In this document: in pieces, positions 46,519-54,407 of the stretch
Position numbering within the stretch: the stretch's first letter is position 1
Layout: every line of letters starts with the position of its first letter
NCBI RefSeq assembly: GCF_003130585.1
Contig: NZ_QFKX01000005.1
Coordinates: 124,001-188,000, forward strand
Origin: Brachybacterium endophyticum
Lineage (GTDB): Bacteria; Actinomycetota; Actinomycetes; Actinomycetales; Dermabacteraceae
Direction of reading: 5' to 3'
DNA: 64,000 bases
The notes under the pieces: generated by a model
What the model was told of the DNA's origin: nothing
What the model saw: the letters and a program-made list of their open reading frames with translations, nothing else
Database searches by the model: none
Position numbers and translations under genes: made by a program

Positions 46519-47634
46519 ATGACCTCCACGATCGCCCTCGTCTTCGGTGGCCGCTCCGGCGAGCACGGCATCTCCTGCGTCACCGCCGGCGGCATACTCG
46601 GCGCCGTCGACCGCGAGCGCTACGACGTCGTCGCGATCGGCATCACCCGCGACGGGCGCTGGATCCACGTCAGCGACGATCCCGCCGACTGGCAGCTGCA
46701 GGGGTCGATTCCGCCCGAGGTGCCGTCGGCCGGTGACGAGGTGCTGCTGCCCGCCGCGGCCAAGCGACCGGGCGAGCCCGTCACGCTGCGGGTCGTCCGT
46801 GACGGGCGCCTCCAGCCCCTCGCCGACATCGACGTGGTACTTCCCCTCCTGCACGGGGCCTACGGAGAGGACGGCACCATCCAGGGCGCACTGGACCTGC
46901 TGGACATCCCCTATGTGGGCAGCGGGGTGCTCGCCTCGGCGACCTGCATGGACAAGACCGCCACGAAGGCCGCTCTGGAGCAGGCGGAGATCCCTTCGGC
47001 ACCGTCGATCAGCGTCCACGAGGACGAGTGGTCGGCGCGCGCGGACGAGGTCACGACGCGGGTGCAGGAGCGCCTGAGCGCCCCCTGGTTCGTCAAGCCC
47101 GCCCGCGCCGGATCGAGCCTGGGCGTCTCGCGCGTGACCGATCCCTCCGCACTCGAGCAGGCGGTCAAGACGGCATTCGCCGAGGACCCGCGGATCCTGA
47201 TCGAGGAAGGCGTCGTGGGCCGCGAGGTCGAGTGCGGCGTGCTGGCCGGGGAGGCCGGCGGCGAGCCCCGCACGACCCTCCCGGGGGAGGTGATCGTCGG
47301 CGACGACCTCGACTTCTACGACTACGAGTCGAAGTACTTCGGCAAGGGCACCATCGACATCCAGGTCCCCGCCGCGCTGTCGGATCGTGCGGTCGCGGAG
47401 GTCCGCGCCGTGGCCGCGCGCGCCTTCTCCGCCCTGGGGCTGGAGGGACTGGGCCGCGTGGACGTCTTCGTGACGGAGGCCGACGAGGTCGTGGTCAACG
47501 AGGTCAACACGATGCCCGGCTTCACCCCGTCCTCCATGTTCCCCGTGCTCTGGGACACCATGGGGCTCGGGTACACCGAGCTGATCACGGATCTGATCGA
47601 GCAGGCCCGCAGCCGGCGCATCGGTCTGCGCTGA
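46519..47634 (+). CDS. ddl: D-alanine--D-alanine ligase
   Basis: A 371-residue ATP-grasp ligase making D-Ala-D-Ala for peptidoglycan. FGGRSGEHGISCVTAGG (about 10-26) is the N-terminal serine region, GSGVLASATCMDKTATK (about 133) is the ligase core, KPARAGSSLGVSRV (about 193) binds ATP, and NEVNTMPGFTPSSMFP (about 330) contributes metal-binding Asn and Glu. The Mg-binding acidic residues are all visible. It is 13 bases after gpsA and shares the operon. There is no nearby vanH or vanX, so ordinary D-Ala-D-Ala use is expected. Confidence 0.95.
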   Translation: MTSTIALVFGGRSGEHGISCVTAGGILGAVDRERYDVVAIGITRDGRWIHVSDDPADWQLQGSIPPEVPSAGDEVLLPAAAKRPGEPVTLRVVRDGRLQPLADIDVVLPLLHGAYGEDGTIQGALDLLDIPYVGSGVLASATCMDKTATKAALEQAEIPSAPSISVHEDEWSARADEVTTRVQERLSAPWFVKPARAGSSLGVSRVTDPSALEQAVKTAFAEDPRILIEEGVVGREVECGVLAGEAGGEPRTTLPGEVIVGDDLDFYDYESKYFGKGTIDIQVPAALSDRAVAEVRAVAARAFSALGLEGLGRVDVFVTEADEVVVNEVNTMPGFTPSSMFPVLWDTMGLGYTELITDLIEQARSRRIGLR

Positions 47635-47656
47635 GGCCCGCGATCCGGGGTGGCTG

Positions 47657-48172
47657 CTACTGCACGTCCTGCACGCTCAGGCAGTTCCGGCTCGCCGAGA
47701 TCCCCGAGACCGCCTCGGTGAGATCGAGCGCCGCGGCCGAGGGCTGGTCGCCCGCGACCTCCCGCGGCACCGTCAGATCGATCGCCGGGCTGCGGCCGTA
47801 GGTCGTGAAGCGCACGACCCCGTCGGAGGAGCCGTCGTCCTCCACGATCCAGTCCACCTCCCTGCCGTGCTCGTCGGTCAGGGTCGTGCACATCTTCGAC
47901 GTGGGACCCGGCGGGGTCACGCCGCAGCGCATCACGATCGCCTCGTCCCCGGAGCCCCAGGCAAGCGTCCCCTGGCTCGACGTGGTGTGCCGGGACTGGT
48001 CCAGCAGGGTCCGCGGTGCGCTGCGCACCACGTCCGCGCACGCCGGGTCCGCAGCATCCGGCCCCGCCGGAACCTGGATCGTCGCGCACGAGGTGCAGGC
48101 CAGCGCTGCCAGCGCGGCCAACGAGGCGGCGGCCGGGCGCAGGGCGCGGGAGAAGGACACGGGCGGACGCAC
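47657..48172 (-). CDS. DUF3515 lipoprotein
   Basis: A 171-residue exported protein of the DUF3515 family. The N-terminus RALRPAAASLAALAAL is a signal sequence ending in the lipobox LACTS (about residues 23-27), so Cys would be lipidated and the protein held on the outer face of the membrane. Conserved cysteines (ACADVV, RCGVTPPGP, SKMCTTL) are probably disulfide-bonded. DUF3515 genes lie between ddl and thiL throughout actinobacteria. Function is unknown. It begins with GTG 48172 divergent from thiL (41 bases apart). Confidence 0.88.
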   Translation of the reverse strand: MRPPVSFSRALRPAAASLAALAALACTSCATIQVPAGPDAADPACADVVRSAPRTLLDQSRHTTSSQGTLAWGSGDEAIVMRCGVTPPGPTSKMCTTLTDEHGREVDWIVEDDGSSDGVVRFTTYGRSPAIDLTVPREVAGDQPSAAALDLTEAVSGISASRNCLSVQDVQ

Positions 48173-48213
48173 ACGACGAGGGTATCGGCCCGGCCCTCGG
48201 GCACACTGGGGAC

Positions 48214-49224
48214 ATGACGCGGATCGAGCACCTCACCGAGTCCGGCCTGCTGGCGCGGATCACACCCGGACTCACCCAGGGAGCCGACGTCGAGCTGGGC
48301 CCGGGCGATGACGCCGCCGTGGTGCGCCTCGCCTCGCCGCGCCTGGTGATCACCACTGACACGCTCACCGAGGGCCACGACTTCCTGCTCGATGGGACGA
48401 CTCCCGCATGGATCGGCCACAAGGCGGCCGTGCAGAACCTGGCCGACGTCGCGGCGATGGGCGCGCGCCCGCAGGCGGTGGTCGTGTCCGTCTCCGCGCC
48501 GCGCGAGACCGGTGCGGCGCTGTTGGAGGGGATCAGCGCCGGCCTCGCCGAGCGCTGCGCCCGCGACAGCGTGAGCGTGGTCGGCGGCGACCTCGGCGCG
48601 GCCGACGCGCTCTCGATCACGGTGACCGCGGTGGGGGCCCTGGCGGTGGACCAGGAGCCGATCACCCGCTCCGGCGCCCGGCCCGGCCAGGTGCTCGCCG
48701 TGGGGAGCGACCTGCTCGGCCGTTCCGCCGCGGGCCTCGCCCTCGTGCTCGCCGGTGCGGGTAACGATCCCGACGAGGACTGGGCCCGCGGTCTCGTGGC
48801 CTGGCACGACGCGCCGGATCCGGACCTCTCCCTGGGCTGGACGCAGTGCCCCGGGCGCGCGCGGGCCATGATCGACGTCTCCGACGGGCTGGCACGGGAC
48901 GGAGGGCGGCTGGCCGTCGCGAGCGGGGTGGAGATCGACCTCGACCGCGAGGTCCTCGGCCGCGACGTGGAGCGGCTCGCGACCTCGGCGCAGCGGATCG
49001 GCGAACGGACGGGGGAGCGGATCGATCCCTGGGAGTGGGTGCTGGGGAGCGGGGAGGAGCACGCACTGCTGGCGACCTTCGACCCGGGTGACGTCCCGAG
49101 CGGGTTCCGCACCATCGGCATCGTCCGTGCCGCGCAGGCCGGAGCGCGCGGCAGCGAGGAGGGAACCGCGCTGCGGATGGACGGACAGCCGATCGCGGAC
49201 CTCGGCTTCGACCACTTCGGCTGA
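48214..49224 (+). CDS. thiL: Thiamine-monophosphate kinase
   Basis: A 336-residue AIR-synthase-like kinase making thiamine diphosphate from thiamine phosphate and ATP. GPGDDAAVVRLASPRLVITTD (about 29) and the following HKAAVQNLADVAAMGARPQ (about 69) bind Mg and ATP; VVGGDLGAADALSITVTAVG (about 121) and MIDVSDGLARDGGRLAVASG (about 218) complete the signature. The 13-base spacing between the gcacact -10-like box (48201-48207) and ATG 48214 suggests a leaderless mRNA. It diverges from the DUF3515 gene and precedes the iron-box gene by 54 bases. Confidence 0.93.
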   Translation: MTRIEHLTESGLLARITPGLTQGADVELGPGDDAAVVRLASPRLVITTDTLTEGHDFLLDGTTPAWIGHKAAVQNLADVAAMGARPQAVVVSVSAPRETGAALLEGISAGLAERCARDSVSVVGGDLGAADALSITVTAVGALAVDQEPITRSGARPGQVLAVGSDLLGRSAAGLALVLAGAGNDPDEDWARGLVAWHDAPDPDLSLGWTQCPGRARAMIDVSDGLARDGGRLAVASGVEIDLDREVLGRDVERLATSAQRIGERTGERIDPWEWVLGSGEEHALLATFDPGDVPSGFRTIGIVRAAQAGARGSEEGTALRMDGQPIADLGFDHFG

Positions 49225-49225
49225 G

Positions 49226-49244
49226 TTCGGATAGGCTCACCTCA
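49226..49244 (+). promoter_or_regulatory. DtxR/IdeR iron box before the siderophore-interacting protein gene
   Basis: TTCGGATAGGCTCACCTCA matches the DtxR/IdeR iron box at about 15 of 19 positions and closely matches the box at 905-923. It begins 2 bases after the thiL stop and includes a -10-like taggct (49232-49237) within the box, so iron-loaded repressor would silence the SIP gene. Confidence 0.82.
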
Positions 49245-49278
49245 TTTGAGAGTCCGCTCCCAGGAGGTCACCCCGTCC

Positions 49279-50082
49279 ATGGCATTCCTCGACGCCCGCC
49301 GCTTCCGCGGTCATCACCTGGCGACCGTCGCACGTCGGGAGCAGGTCGGCCCGCACATGGTCCGCGTGACCCTCGAGGGAGAGGACCTGACCGGGTTCAC
49401 TGCTCACGGGTTCGACCAGTGGGTGCGTCTGTTCCTGCCCCGGACCGACGGCCCCACCGACTACTCGCGGGTCCCGCAGGGCTTCGGGATCGCCGGGGCG
49501 CTGAAGTACCTGACGACTGGTTCGGGGGTGCGACCGCCCGTGCGCAGCTACACGATCCGCGAGCTGCGGCCCGAGGCGGGGGAGCTCGACATCGACTTCG
49601 TCGCCCACGGCGACGAGGGCATCGCCGGCCCCTGGGCCCAGCGCGCCCGCGCCGGCGAGCAGGTGATGATGATCGACCAGGGGCGCGGGTTCGACCCTGA
49701 CGAGGATGCGTCCTCGGTGCTCCTCGTCGGCGAGGAATCGGCCCTGCCCGCTCTGCTCGGGATCCTGCGGGACCTGCCGCGCAGCACAGCGGGCACCGCG
49801 CTGATCGAGATCCCCGAGCAGGCCGACGCCCAGGAGCACGAGGCCCCCGAGGACGTCGAGGTGCGATGGCTCCCGCGCAAGGAGCCGCACGATCGCCCCG
49901 GAGTGCTCGCGCTCGAGGCGCTGCGCGAGCTCGTCCCGTCCGACGGCGCCCGTCTCCAGGCGTACCTGGCGGGCGAGCAGGCCCTGGTCGCCGAGGGTCG
50001 ACGCCACCTGGTCGCCAACGGCGTCCCCAAGAAACGGATCGTCTTCACCGGCTACTGGAAGGTCGGCAGGGCCGCTCTCTGA
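49279..50082 (+). CDS. Siderophore-interacting protein (SIP-family FAD ferric reductase)
   Basis: A 267-residue FAD- and NAD(P)H-binding ferric-siderophore reductase that releases iron from imported ferric siderophores. RSYTIRE (about 93) is the FAD motif and WKVGRAAL is the C-terminal family end; SVLLVGEESALPALLGILRD (about 150) is the NAD(P)H-binding stretch. The iron box upstream shows it is in the iron regulon. ATG 49279 follows aggagg (49262-49267) with an 11-base spacer; an upstream in-frame start begins inside the iron box and is rejected. It is the partner for the desferrioxamine-type operon, although it is 43 kb away. Confidence 0.9.
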   Translation: MAFLDARRFRGHHLATVARREQVGPHMVRVTLEGEDLTGFTAHGFDQWVRLFLPRTDGPTDYSRVPQGFGIAGALKYLTTGSGVRPPVRSYTIRELRPEAGELDIDFVAHGDEGIAGPWAQRARAGEQVMMIDQGRGFDPDEDASSVLLVGEESALPALLGILRDLPRSTAGTALIEIPEQADAQEHEAPEDVEVRWLPRKEPHDRPGVLALEALRELVPSDGARLQAYLAGEQALVAEGRRHLVANGVPKKRIVFTGYWKVGRAAL

Positions 50083-50112
50083 CGGCTCGGGGCATCGTGC
50101 CCGATAAGCCGC

Positions 50113-52113
50113 TCAGACCTGGGTCTCGACCCCCATCACGACCGTGCGCTCCTGCGGCAGGCGCAGGGCGTGGGTCTTGTTCGAGGAGAGCCTCTCGAGC
50201 AGCCGGAACAGCTTCTTCTGCCAGCGGGGCATGCAGCGGTCCTCGCCCTGCTCGATGCGGAAGACCGAGAGGAAGTAGATCGCGGTGGACGGATCCACGT
50301 GCAGCTCGTCCGAGCGCCCCACGGCGTCGGCGAGGGCGGCCGGGACGTCCTGGGAGTCGTTGAACCCGACGCGGTAGGTCACGTGCACGATCCCGTCGTG
50401 CGGGTCGCCCAGGTCGCTGACCTCGACGCGAGCATCGTGCAGCACGTGGGGCACGCCCATGTTGCGGATCGTGATGATGACGACGTGCCGGTGCAGCATG
50501 CGGTTGAAGCGCACGTTCGAGCGCAGGGCGAGCGGGACCGTGGCGGGGTCGCCGTGCGGGTAGACGGCCAGCCCGGGCACCCGCCTCACCTTCTGCTCGC
50601 GGATCTGCACCACGAACTCGTCGATCGGCCCCTCCATCGAGCGTCGCCTGCCGAAGTACTCGCGGGCACCGCGCCGCCAGGTCAGCATGATCACGAGGAG
50701 GGCGCCGGCGATGACCAGGGGCAGCCAGCCGCCGGAGGCGATCTTGACGACGTTGCCGGCGAACAGGGCGAGCTCGAGTCCGCCGACGACGACCGCCATC
50801 GTCGCCACGCGCCACAGCGGCCAGTTCCACACCCTCAGCGCGAGCAGCAGGAACAGCGAGAGCTCGAGCAGCAGCGTCCCGGTGACGGAGAGTCCGTAGG
50901 CCGATGCCAGCGACTCCGAGGACCGGAAGACCAGCACGAGCACCAGCACGCCGCCGAACAGCAGCAGGTTCACCACCGGCAGGTAGATCTGTCCTCCGTG
51001 GACCCGCGAGGTCTGCAGGACCTTCAAACGCGGCAGCAGTCCGAGGCGGGTGGCCTGGCGCGAGACCGAGAACGCCCCCGAGATCACCGCCTGCGAGGCG
51101 ATCACCGTGGCCATGGCCGCCAGCAGCACGAGAGGGAGCCGCGCCCACACGGGAGCCATGCGGAAGAACGGGTTCTCCACCGCGCTGGGATCGGCGAGGA
51201 TCAGCGCGCCCTGGCCGAAGTAGCAGATCAGCAGGGCGGGAAGGATCAGACACAACCAGGCGAGCGCGATCGGGCGACGGCCGAAGTGGCCCATGTCGGC
51301 ATAGAGCGCCTCCGCGCCGGTGATCGCGAGCACGACCGCTCCCATCGCGACGAAGGCCACCAGGGGGCGGTCCAGGGCGAACACGATGGCGTAGCTCGGG
51401 GAGACCGCCCGCAGGATCGACAGGTTCGAGATCAGGTGGGGCAGCCCCAGGGCGGCGAGCACGAGGAACCAGCAGACCATGATCGGTCCGAAGGCCTTCC
51501 CGATCGCGCCCGTGCCCCAGCGCTGCACCAGGAACAGGCAGGTGAGGACGGCCACCGCCGCGGGGACGACCCACGGAGCGAATCCCGGGCCCACCACCTC
51601 CAGGCCCTCGAAGGCGCTGAGGACGGAGATGGCCGGAGTGATGACGGAGTCACCGTAGAAGAGGGAGGCACCGACCACCGCGAGGACGAGGGCGACGGAG
51701 ACCTGCGTGGAGCGCTGGCCGAGCTTGCGCTGGATGAGGTTCGCGAGCGAGAGGATCCCGCCCTCGCCCTGGTTGTCGGCCCGCAGGATCACGCTGACGT
51801 AGGTGACCGTCACGATCAGGATCAGGCACCACACGATCATCGAGATCACACCGAGCACGTCCTGCTCGGTGGGGGCGACGGCGTTGTGGTGGGTGCTGAA
51901 CACCGTCTGGAGCGAGTACAGGGGACTGGTGCCGATGTCACCGAACACCACGCCCGCGGCTCCCAGCATGAGGGCGGCGACGGGCCTGCGACGCCGGGGG
52001 CGGCCGTCGGTGTCGAGCGGGGCGCGGTGCGGGGCGGAGGCGACCGCAGTCGCCGGGGCGCGGCCCGGTTCTGCACGGTCTGGTTCTGTGACCACGAGCC
52101 GACAGCCTGCCAC
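50113..52113 (-). CDS. kup: KUP-family potassium uptake protein
   Basis: A 666-residue membrane protein with about 12 transmembrane helices and a C-terminal cytoplasmic tail, taking up K+ with H+. VVFGDIGTSPLYSLQTVF (about 55-72) is the signature of the family, followed by LRADNQGEGGILSLANLIQ (about 108), YGDSVITPAISVLSAFEGLE (about 145) and ITGAEALYADMGHFGRRPI (about 265). The first 40 residues are polar and variable; I take GTG 52113 because ggagg (52119-52123 on the minus strand) is correctly spaced, though starts at 52095 or further downstream are possible. Two 13-bp direct repeats lie 65 bases upstream. Confidence 0.92.
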   Translation of the reverse strand: MAGCRLVVTEPDRAEPGRAPATAVASAPHRAPLDTDGRPRRRRPVAALMLGAAGVVFGDIGTSPLYSLQTVFSTHHNAVAPTEQDVLGVISMIVWCLILIVTVTYVSVILRADNQGEGGILSLANLIQRKLGQRSTQVSVALVLAVVGASLFYGDSVITPAISVLSAFEGLEVVGPGFAPWVVPAAVAVLTCLFLVQRWGTGAIGKAFGPIMVCWFLVLAALGLPHLISNLSILRAVSPSYAIVFALDRPLVAFVAMGAVVLAITGAEALYADMGHFGRRPIALAWLCLILPALLICYFGQGALILADPSAVENPFFRMAPVWARLPLVLLAAMATVIASQAVISGAFSVSRQATRLGLLPRLKVLQTSRVHGGQIYLPVVNLLLFGGVLVLVLVFRSSESLASAYGLSVTGTLLLELSLFLLLALRVWNWPLWRVATMAVVVGGLELALFAGNVVKIASGGWLPLVIAGALLVIMLTWRRGAREYFGRRRSMEGPIDEFVVQIREQKVRRVPGLAVYPHGDPATVPLALRSNVRFNRMLHRHVVIITIRNMGVPHVLHDARVEVSDLGDPHDGIVHVTYRVGFNDSQDVPAALADAVGRSDELHVDPSTAIYFLSVFRIEQGEDRCMPRWQKKLFRLLERLSSNKTHALRLPQERTVVMGVETQV

Positions 52114-52177
52114 CGCGGCCTCCGACTGACCAGGATCTCGCCCCAGGGCTTTGGATCCGTACGTCACACAGGACACG

Positions 52178-52209
52178 CGGCCGACGGCGGTACGTACGGC
52201 CGACGGCGG
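52178..52209. repeat. Two 13-bp direct repeats upstream of kup
   Basis: cggccgacggcgg occurs at 52178-52190 and 52197-52209, separated by tacgta (19 bases centre to centre, about two helical turns). It is possibly a regulator site for kup or for the divergent alcohol dehydrogenase. Confidence 0.45.
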
Positions 52210-52384
52210 GATTCCTGGGAACGCGTCCAGCGATGTCCGGAGGATCTCGTGACCCCCTCGAGCTGGTGATGGGAGGTCTAAGCTGGTGCAGTCGCCCGCC
52301 GGACGCGCAGCCCCATCGCCCCTTCGGGGCCAGCGCCGTCTGCTCCGCGGGCACCATCCGCACCCGAGCTCCGAGGAGACGAAC

Positions 52385-53449
52385 GTGCCCATCACCGTCA
52401 AGGCCCTGCAGAAGACCGGGCCCGACCAGCCCTACCGCGTCGCCGAGATCCAGCGCCGCGACCCCCGCCCCGACGACGTCGTGATCGACATCAAGGCCGC
52501 GGGCATCTGCCACTCCGACATCCACACCATCCGCAACGAGTGGGGCGAGGCGCACTTCCCGCTGACCGTCGGCCACGAGATCGCGGGCGTCGTCTCCGCC
52601 GTCGGCGAGGACGTCACCTCCTACTCGGTCGGCGACCGCGTCGGCGTGGGCTGCATGGTCAACTCGTGCGGCGAGTGCGAGCAGTGCCGCAACGGCCAGG
52701 AGCAGGACTGCCTGAACGGCAACGTCGGCACCTACAACGTCAAGGACGTCGACGGCTCCATCACCCAGGGCGGCTACTCCCAGAAGGTCGTCGTCAACGA
52801 GCGCTTCGTGTGCCGCATCCCCGACGGCCTCGACTTCGACGTCGCCGCCCCGCTGCTGTGCGCGGGCATCACCACCTACGCCCCGATCGCCCGCTGGGGC
52901 GTGAAGGAGGGCATGAAGGTCGCCGTGCTCGGTCTCGGCGGCCTCGGCCACATGGGCGTGCAGATCGCGGCGGCCAAGGGCGCCGAGGTCACCGTGCTCT
53001 CGCGCTCGCGCAAGAAGGAGCAGCTCGCGATCGACCTCGGTGCGAAGGAGATGCTCCCGACCACCGAGGAGGGCTTCTACGAGCAGCACCGCGGCGAGTT
53101 CGACATGATCCTGAACACGATCAGCGCCGACATCCCGCTGGACAAGTACCTCGGGCTGCTCAAGCCGCACGGCGTCATGGCCGTCGTCGGGCTGCCGCCG
53201 GCCGCGCAGCCCCTGCACTTCGGTTCCCTGATCGGGGGCGGCAAGGTGCTGGCGGGCTCCAACATCGGCGGCATCGCCGAGACCCAGGAGATGCTCGACT
53301 TCTGCGCCGAGCACGGCATCGGCGCCCAGATCGAGGTGATCGGGATCGACGAGGTCGATGCCACCTACGATCGCGTGGTCAACGGCGAGGTGTACTTCCG
53401 CGCCGTCATCGACACCGCGAGCTTCGAGGACGCGCCGGTCGGCGCCTGA
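52385..53449 (+). CDS. Zinc-dependent NAD(P) alcohol dehydrogenase (CAD-like)
   Basis: A 354-residue medium-chain dehydrogenase/reductase of the cinnamyl-alcohol-dehydrogenase type, probably reducing aldehydes or oxidising alcohols. The catalytic zinc ligands are in AGICHSDIHT (Cys about 40) and TVGHEIAG (His about 63), the structural zinc cysteines in CGECEQCRNGQEQDC (about 96-110), and the Rossmann fold is LGLGGLGHMGVQIAAAKG (about 181). GTG 52385 follows gaggaga. A strong hairpin ends the gene. The in vivo substrate is unknown; detoxification of aldehydes is typical. Confidence 0.92.
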   Translation: MPITVKALQKTGPDQPYRVAEIQRRDPRPDDVVIDIKAAGICHSDIHTIRNEWGEAHFPLTVGHEIAGVVSAVGEDVTSYSVGDRVGVGCMVNSCGECEQCRNGQEQDCLNGNVGTYNVKDVDGSITQGGYSQKVVVNERFVCRIPDGLDFDVAAPLLCAGITTYAPIARWGVKEGMKVAVLGLGGLGHMGVQIAAAKGAEVTVLSRSRKKEQLAIDLGAKEMLPTTEEGFYEQHRGEFDMILNTISADIPLDKYLGLLKPHGVMAVVGLPPAAQPLHFGSLIGGGKVLAGSNIGGIAETQEMLDFCAEHGIGAQIEVIGIDEVDATYDRVVNGEVYFRAVIDTASFEDAPVGA

Positions 53450-53467
53450 TCCTCCGAGCATCACGGG

Positions 53468-53514
53468 CGAAGGCCCGGCACCCGCTCCGACAGGACGCGG
53501 ATGCCGGGCCTTCG
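53468..53514. terminator. Terminator between the alcohol dehydrogenase and peptidase E genes
   Basis: cgaaggcccggca (53468-53480) and tgccgggccttcg (53502-53514) form a perfect 13-bp stem around a 21-base loop, and ttcg follows. It lies between convergent genes and can work both ways. Confidence 0.65.
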
Positions 53515-53534
53515 TTCGTCGCGCGGAAGACCTC

Positions 53535-54317
53535 TCAGGCTCCGCGCGGCACGGCGCCCGCGAGCTGACGCACCGGGAGCTCCTCCTCGAGGACGCGTGC
53601 GGTCCCCGCCTCGTGCCCCGGTGCGCGACGCAGCCGACGAGCGCCCGCACCCTCGCGCTCAGTTACAGCCTCTATGAACTGTTCAGCGCGATACAGCAAT
53701 CCGACGCCGTCGTCGGTGCAGAGTGTCGTGCCGAGGGTGCCGTCGGCGACGAGCTCTCGCAGCAAGGGCAGCCGCGCCCGCTCGCTGTCGCAATGCACGC
53801 CGTTGGCCCACGGGAGGAATCCCAGACCGTCGGTCACGGGCACGAGATCCGGACCGAACGAGTCCGTGACCCCTCCCGTGTGCCAGCACAGCGAGCCGGC
53901 GGAGATCCCGGCGAGCACCACGCCCTCGCGCCACAGCGTGTGCAGGATCCGATCCAGACCGTGCGCTCGCCAGACGGCGAGCAGGTTCACGACGGAGCCT
54001 CCGTTGACCCAGAGCACATCGAACCCGCGCAGGTAGCCCTCGACGTCCTCGACGTTCGGGGAGGGGAACAGGGAGAGGTGGTGCAGGGCGAAGCCCGCCT
54101 CCCGTGCGGCCTCCTCCGTGTCGCGTTGGAACCGGGCGTCATCGCCCGAGGCGGTGGCGATGTTGCAGATGCGCGGCGTGCCGGTGGGATCGACCCGGCC
54201 CCGCTCCGAGGCCAGGTCGATCGCCAGGTCCATGATCGGGCCGAACCCGAACCGCAGACGCGGATGCGGGACGTACCCGCCGCTGGTGGCGAGGATCGTG
54301 GGCTGCGAGGCGGTCAT
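53535..54317 (-). CDS. Peptidase E (family S51 dipeptidase)
   Basis: A 260-residue cytoplasmic serine peptidase like E. coli PepE, which hydrolyses dipeptides starting with Asp. VNGGSVVNLLAVWRAHGL (about 97) and the nucleophile motif LAGISAGSLCWHTGG (about 128) with the catalytic Ser in GISAGS are diagnostic; SFGPDLVPVTDGLGFLPWA follows. I use ATG 54317; a TTG 12 bases upstream (54329) is also in frame. The last 30 residues are Arg/Glu-rich beyond the normal end. It is convergent with the alcohol dehydrogenase and stands alone. Confidence 0.87.
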   Translation of the reverse strand: MTASQPTILATSGGYVPHPRLRFGFGPIMDLAIDLASERGRVDPTGTPRICNIATASGDDARFQRDTEEAAREAGFALHHLSLFPSPNVEDVEGYLRGFDVLWVNGGSVVNLLAVWRAHGLDRILHTLWREGVVLAGISAGSLCWHTGGVTDSFGPDLVPVTDGLGFLPWANGVHCDSERARLPLLRELVADGTLGTTLCTDDGVGLLYRAEQFIEAVTEREGAGARRLRRAPGHEAGTARVLEEELPVRQLAGAVPRGA

Positions 54318-54407
54318 GGGCTCAGCCAAGCCCGCGTCCGCCCGGACCGCAAGCAGGCAGCGGCTCCCACCGGCGGGCCGGCGGGAGCCGGTCGGTGCCC
54401 ACCGACC

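Noticed and set aside
50170..52269. Long frame opposite kup
   Set aside because: Low-complexity Asp/Gln/Arg sequence mirrors the transporter codons; no signature.
52114..52384. ydaO (c-di-AMP) riboswitch before kup
   Set aside because: Checked by eye for conserved loops; none of the core elements is present in order.
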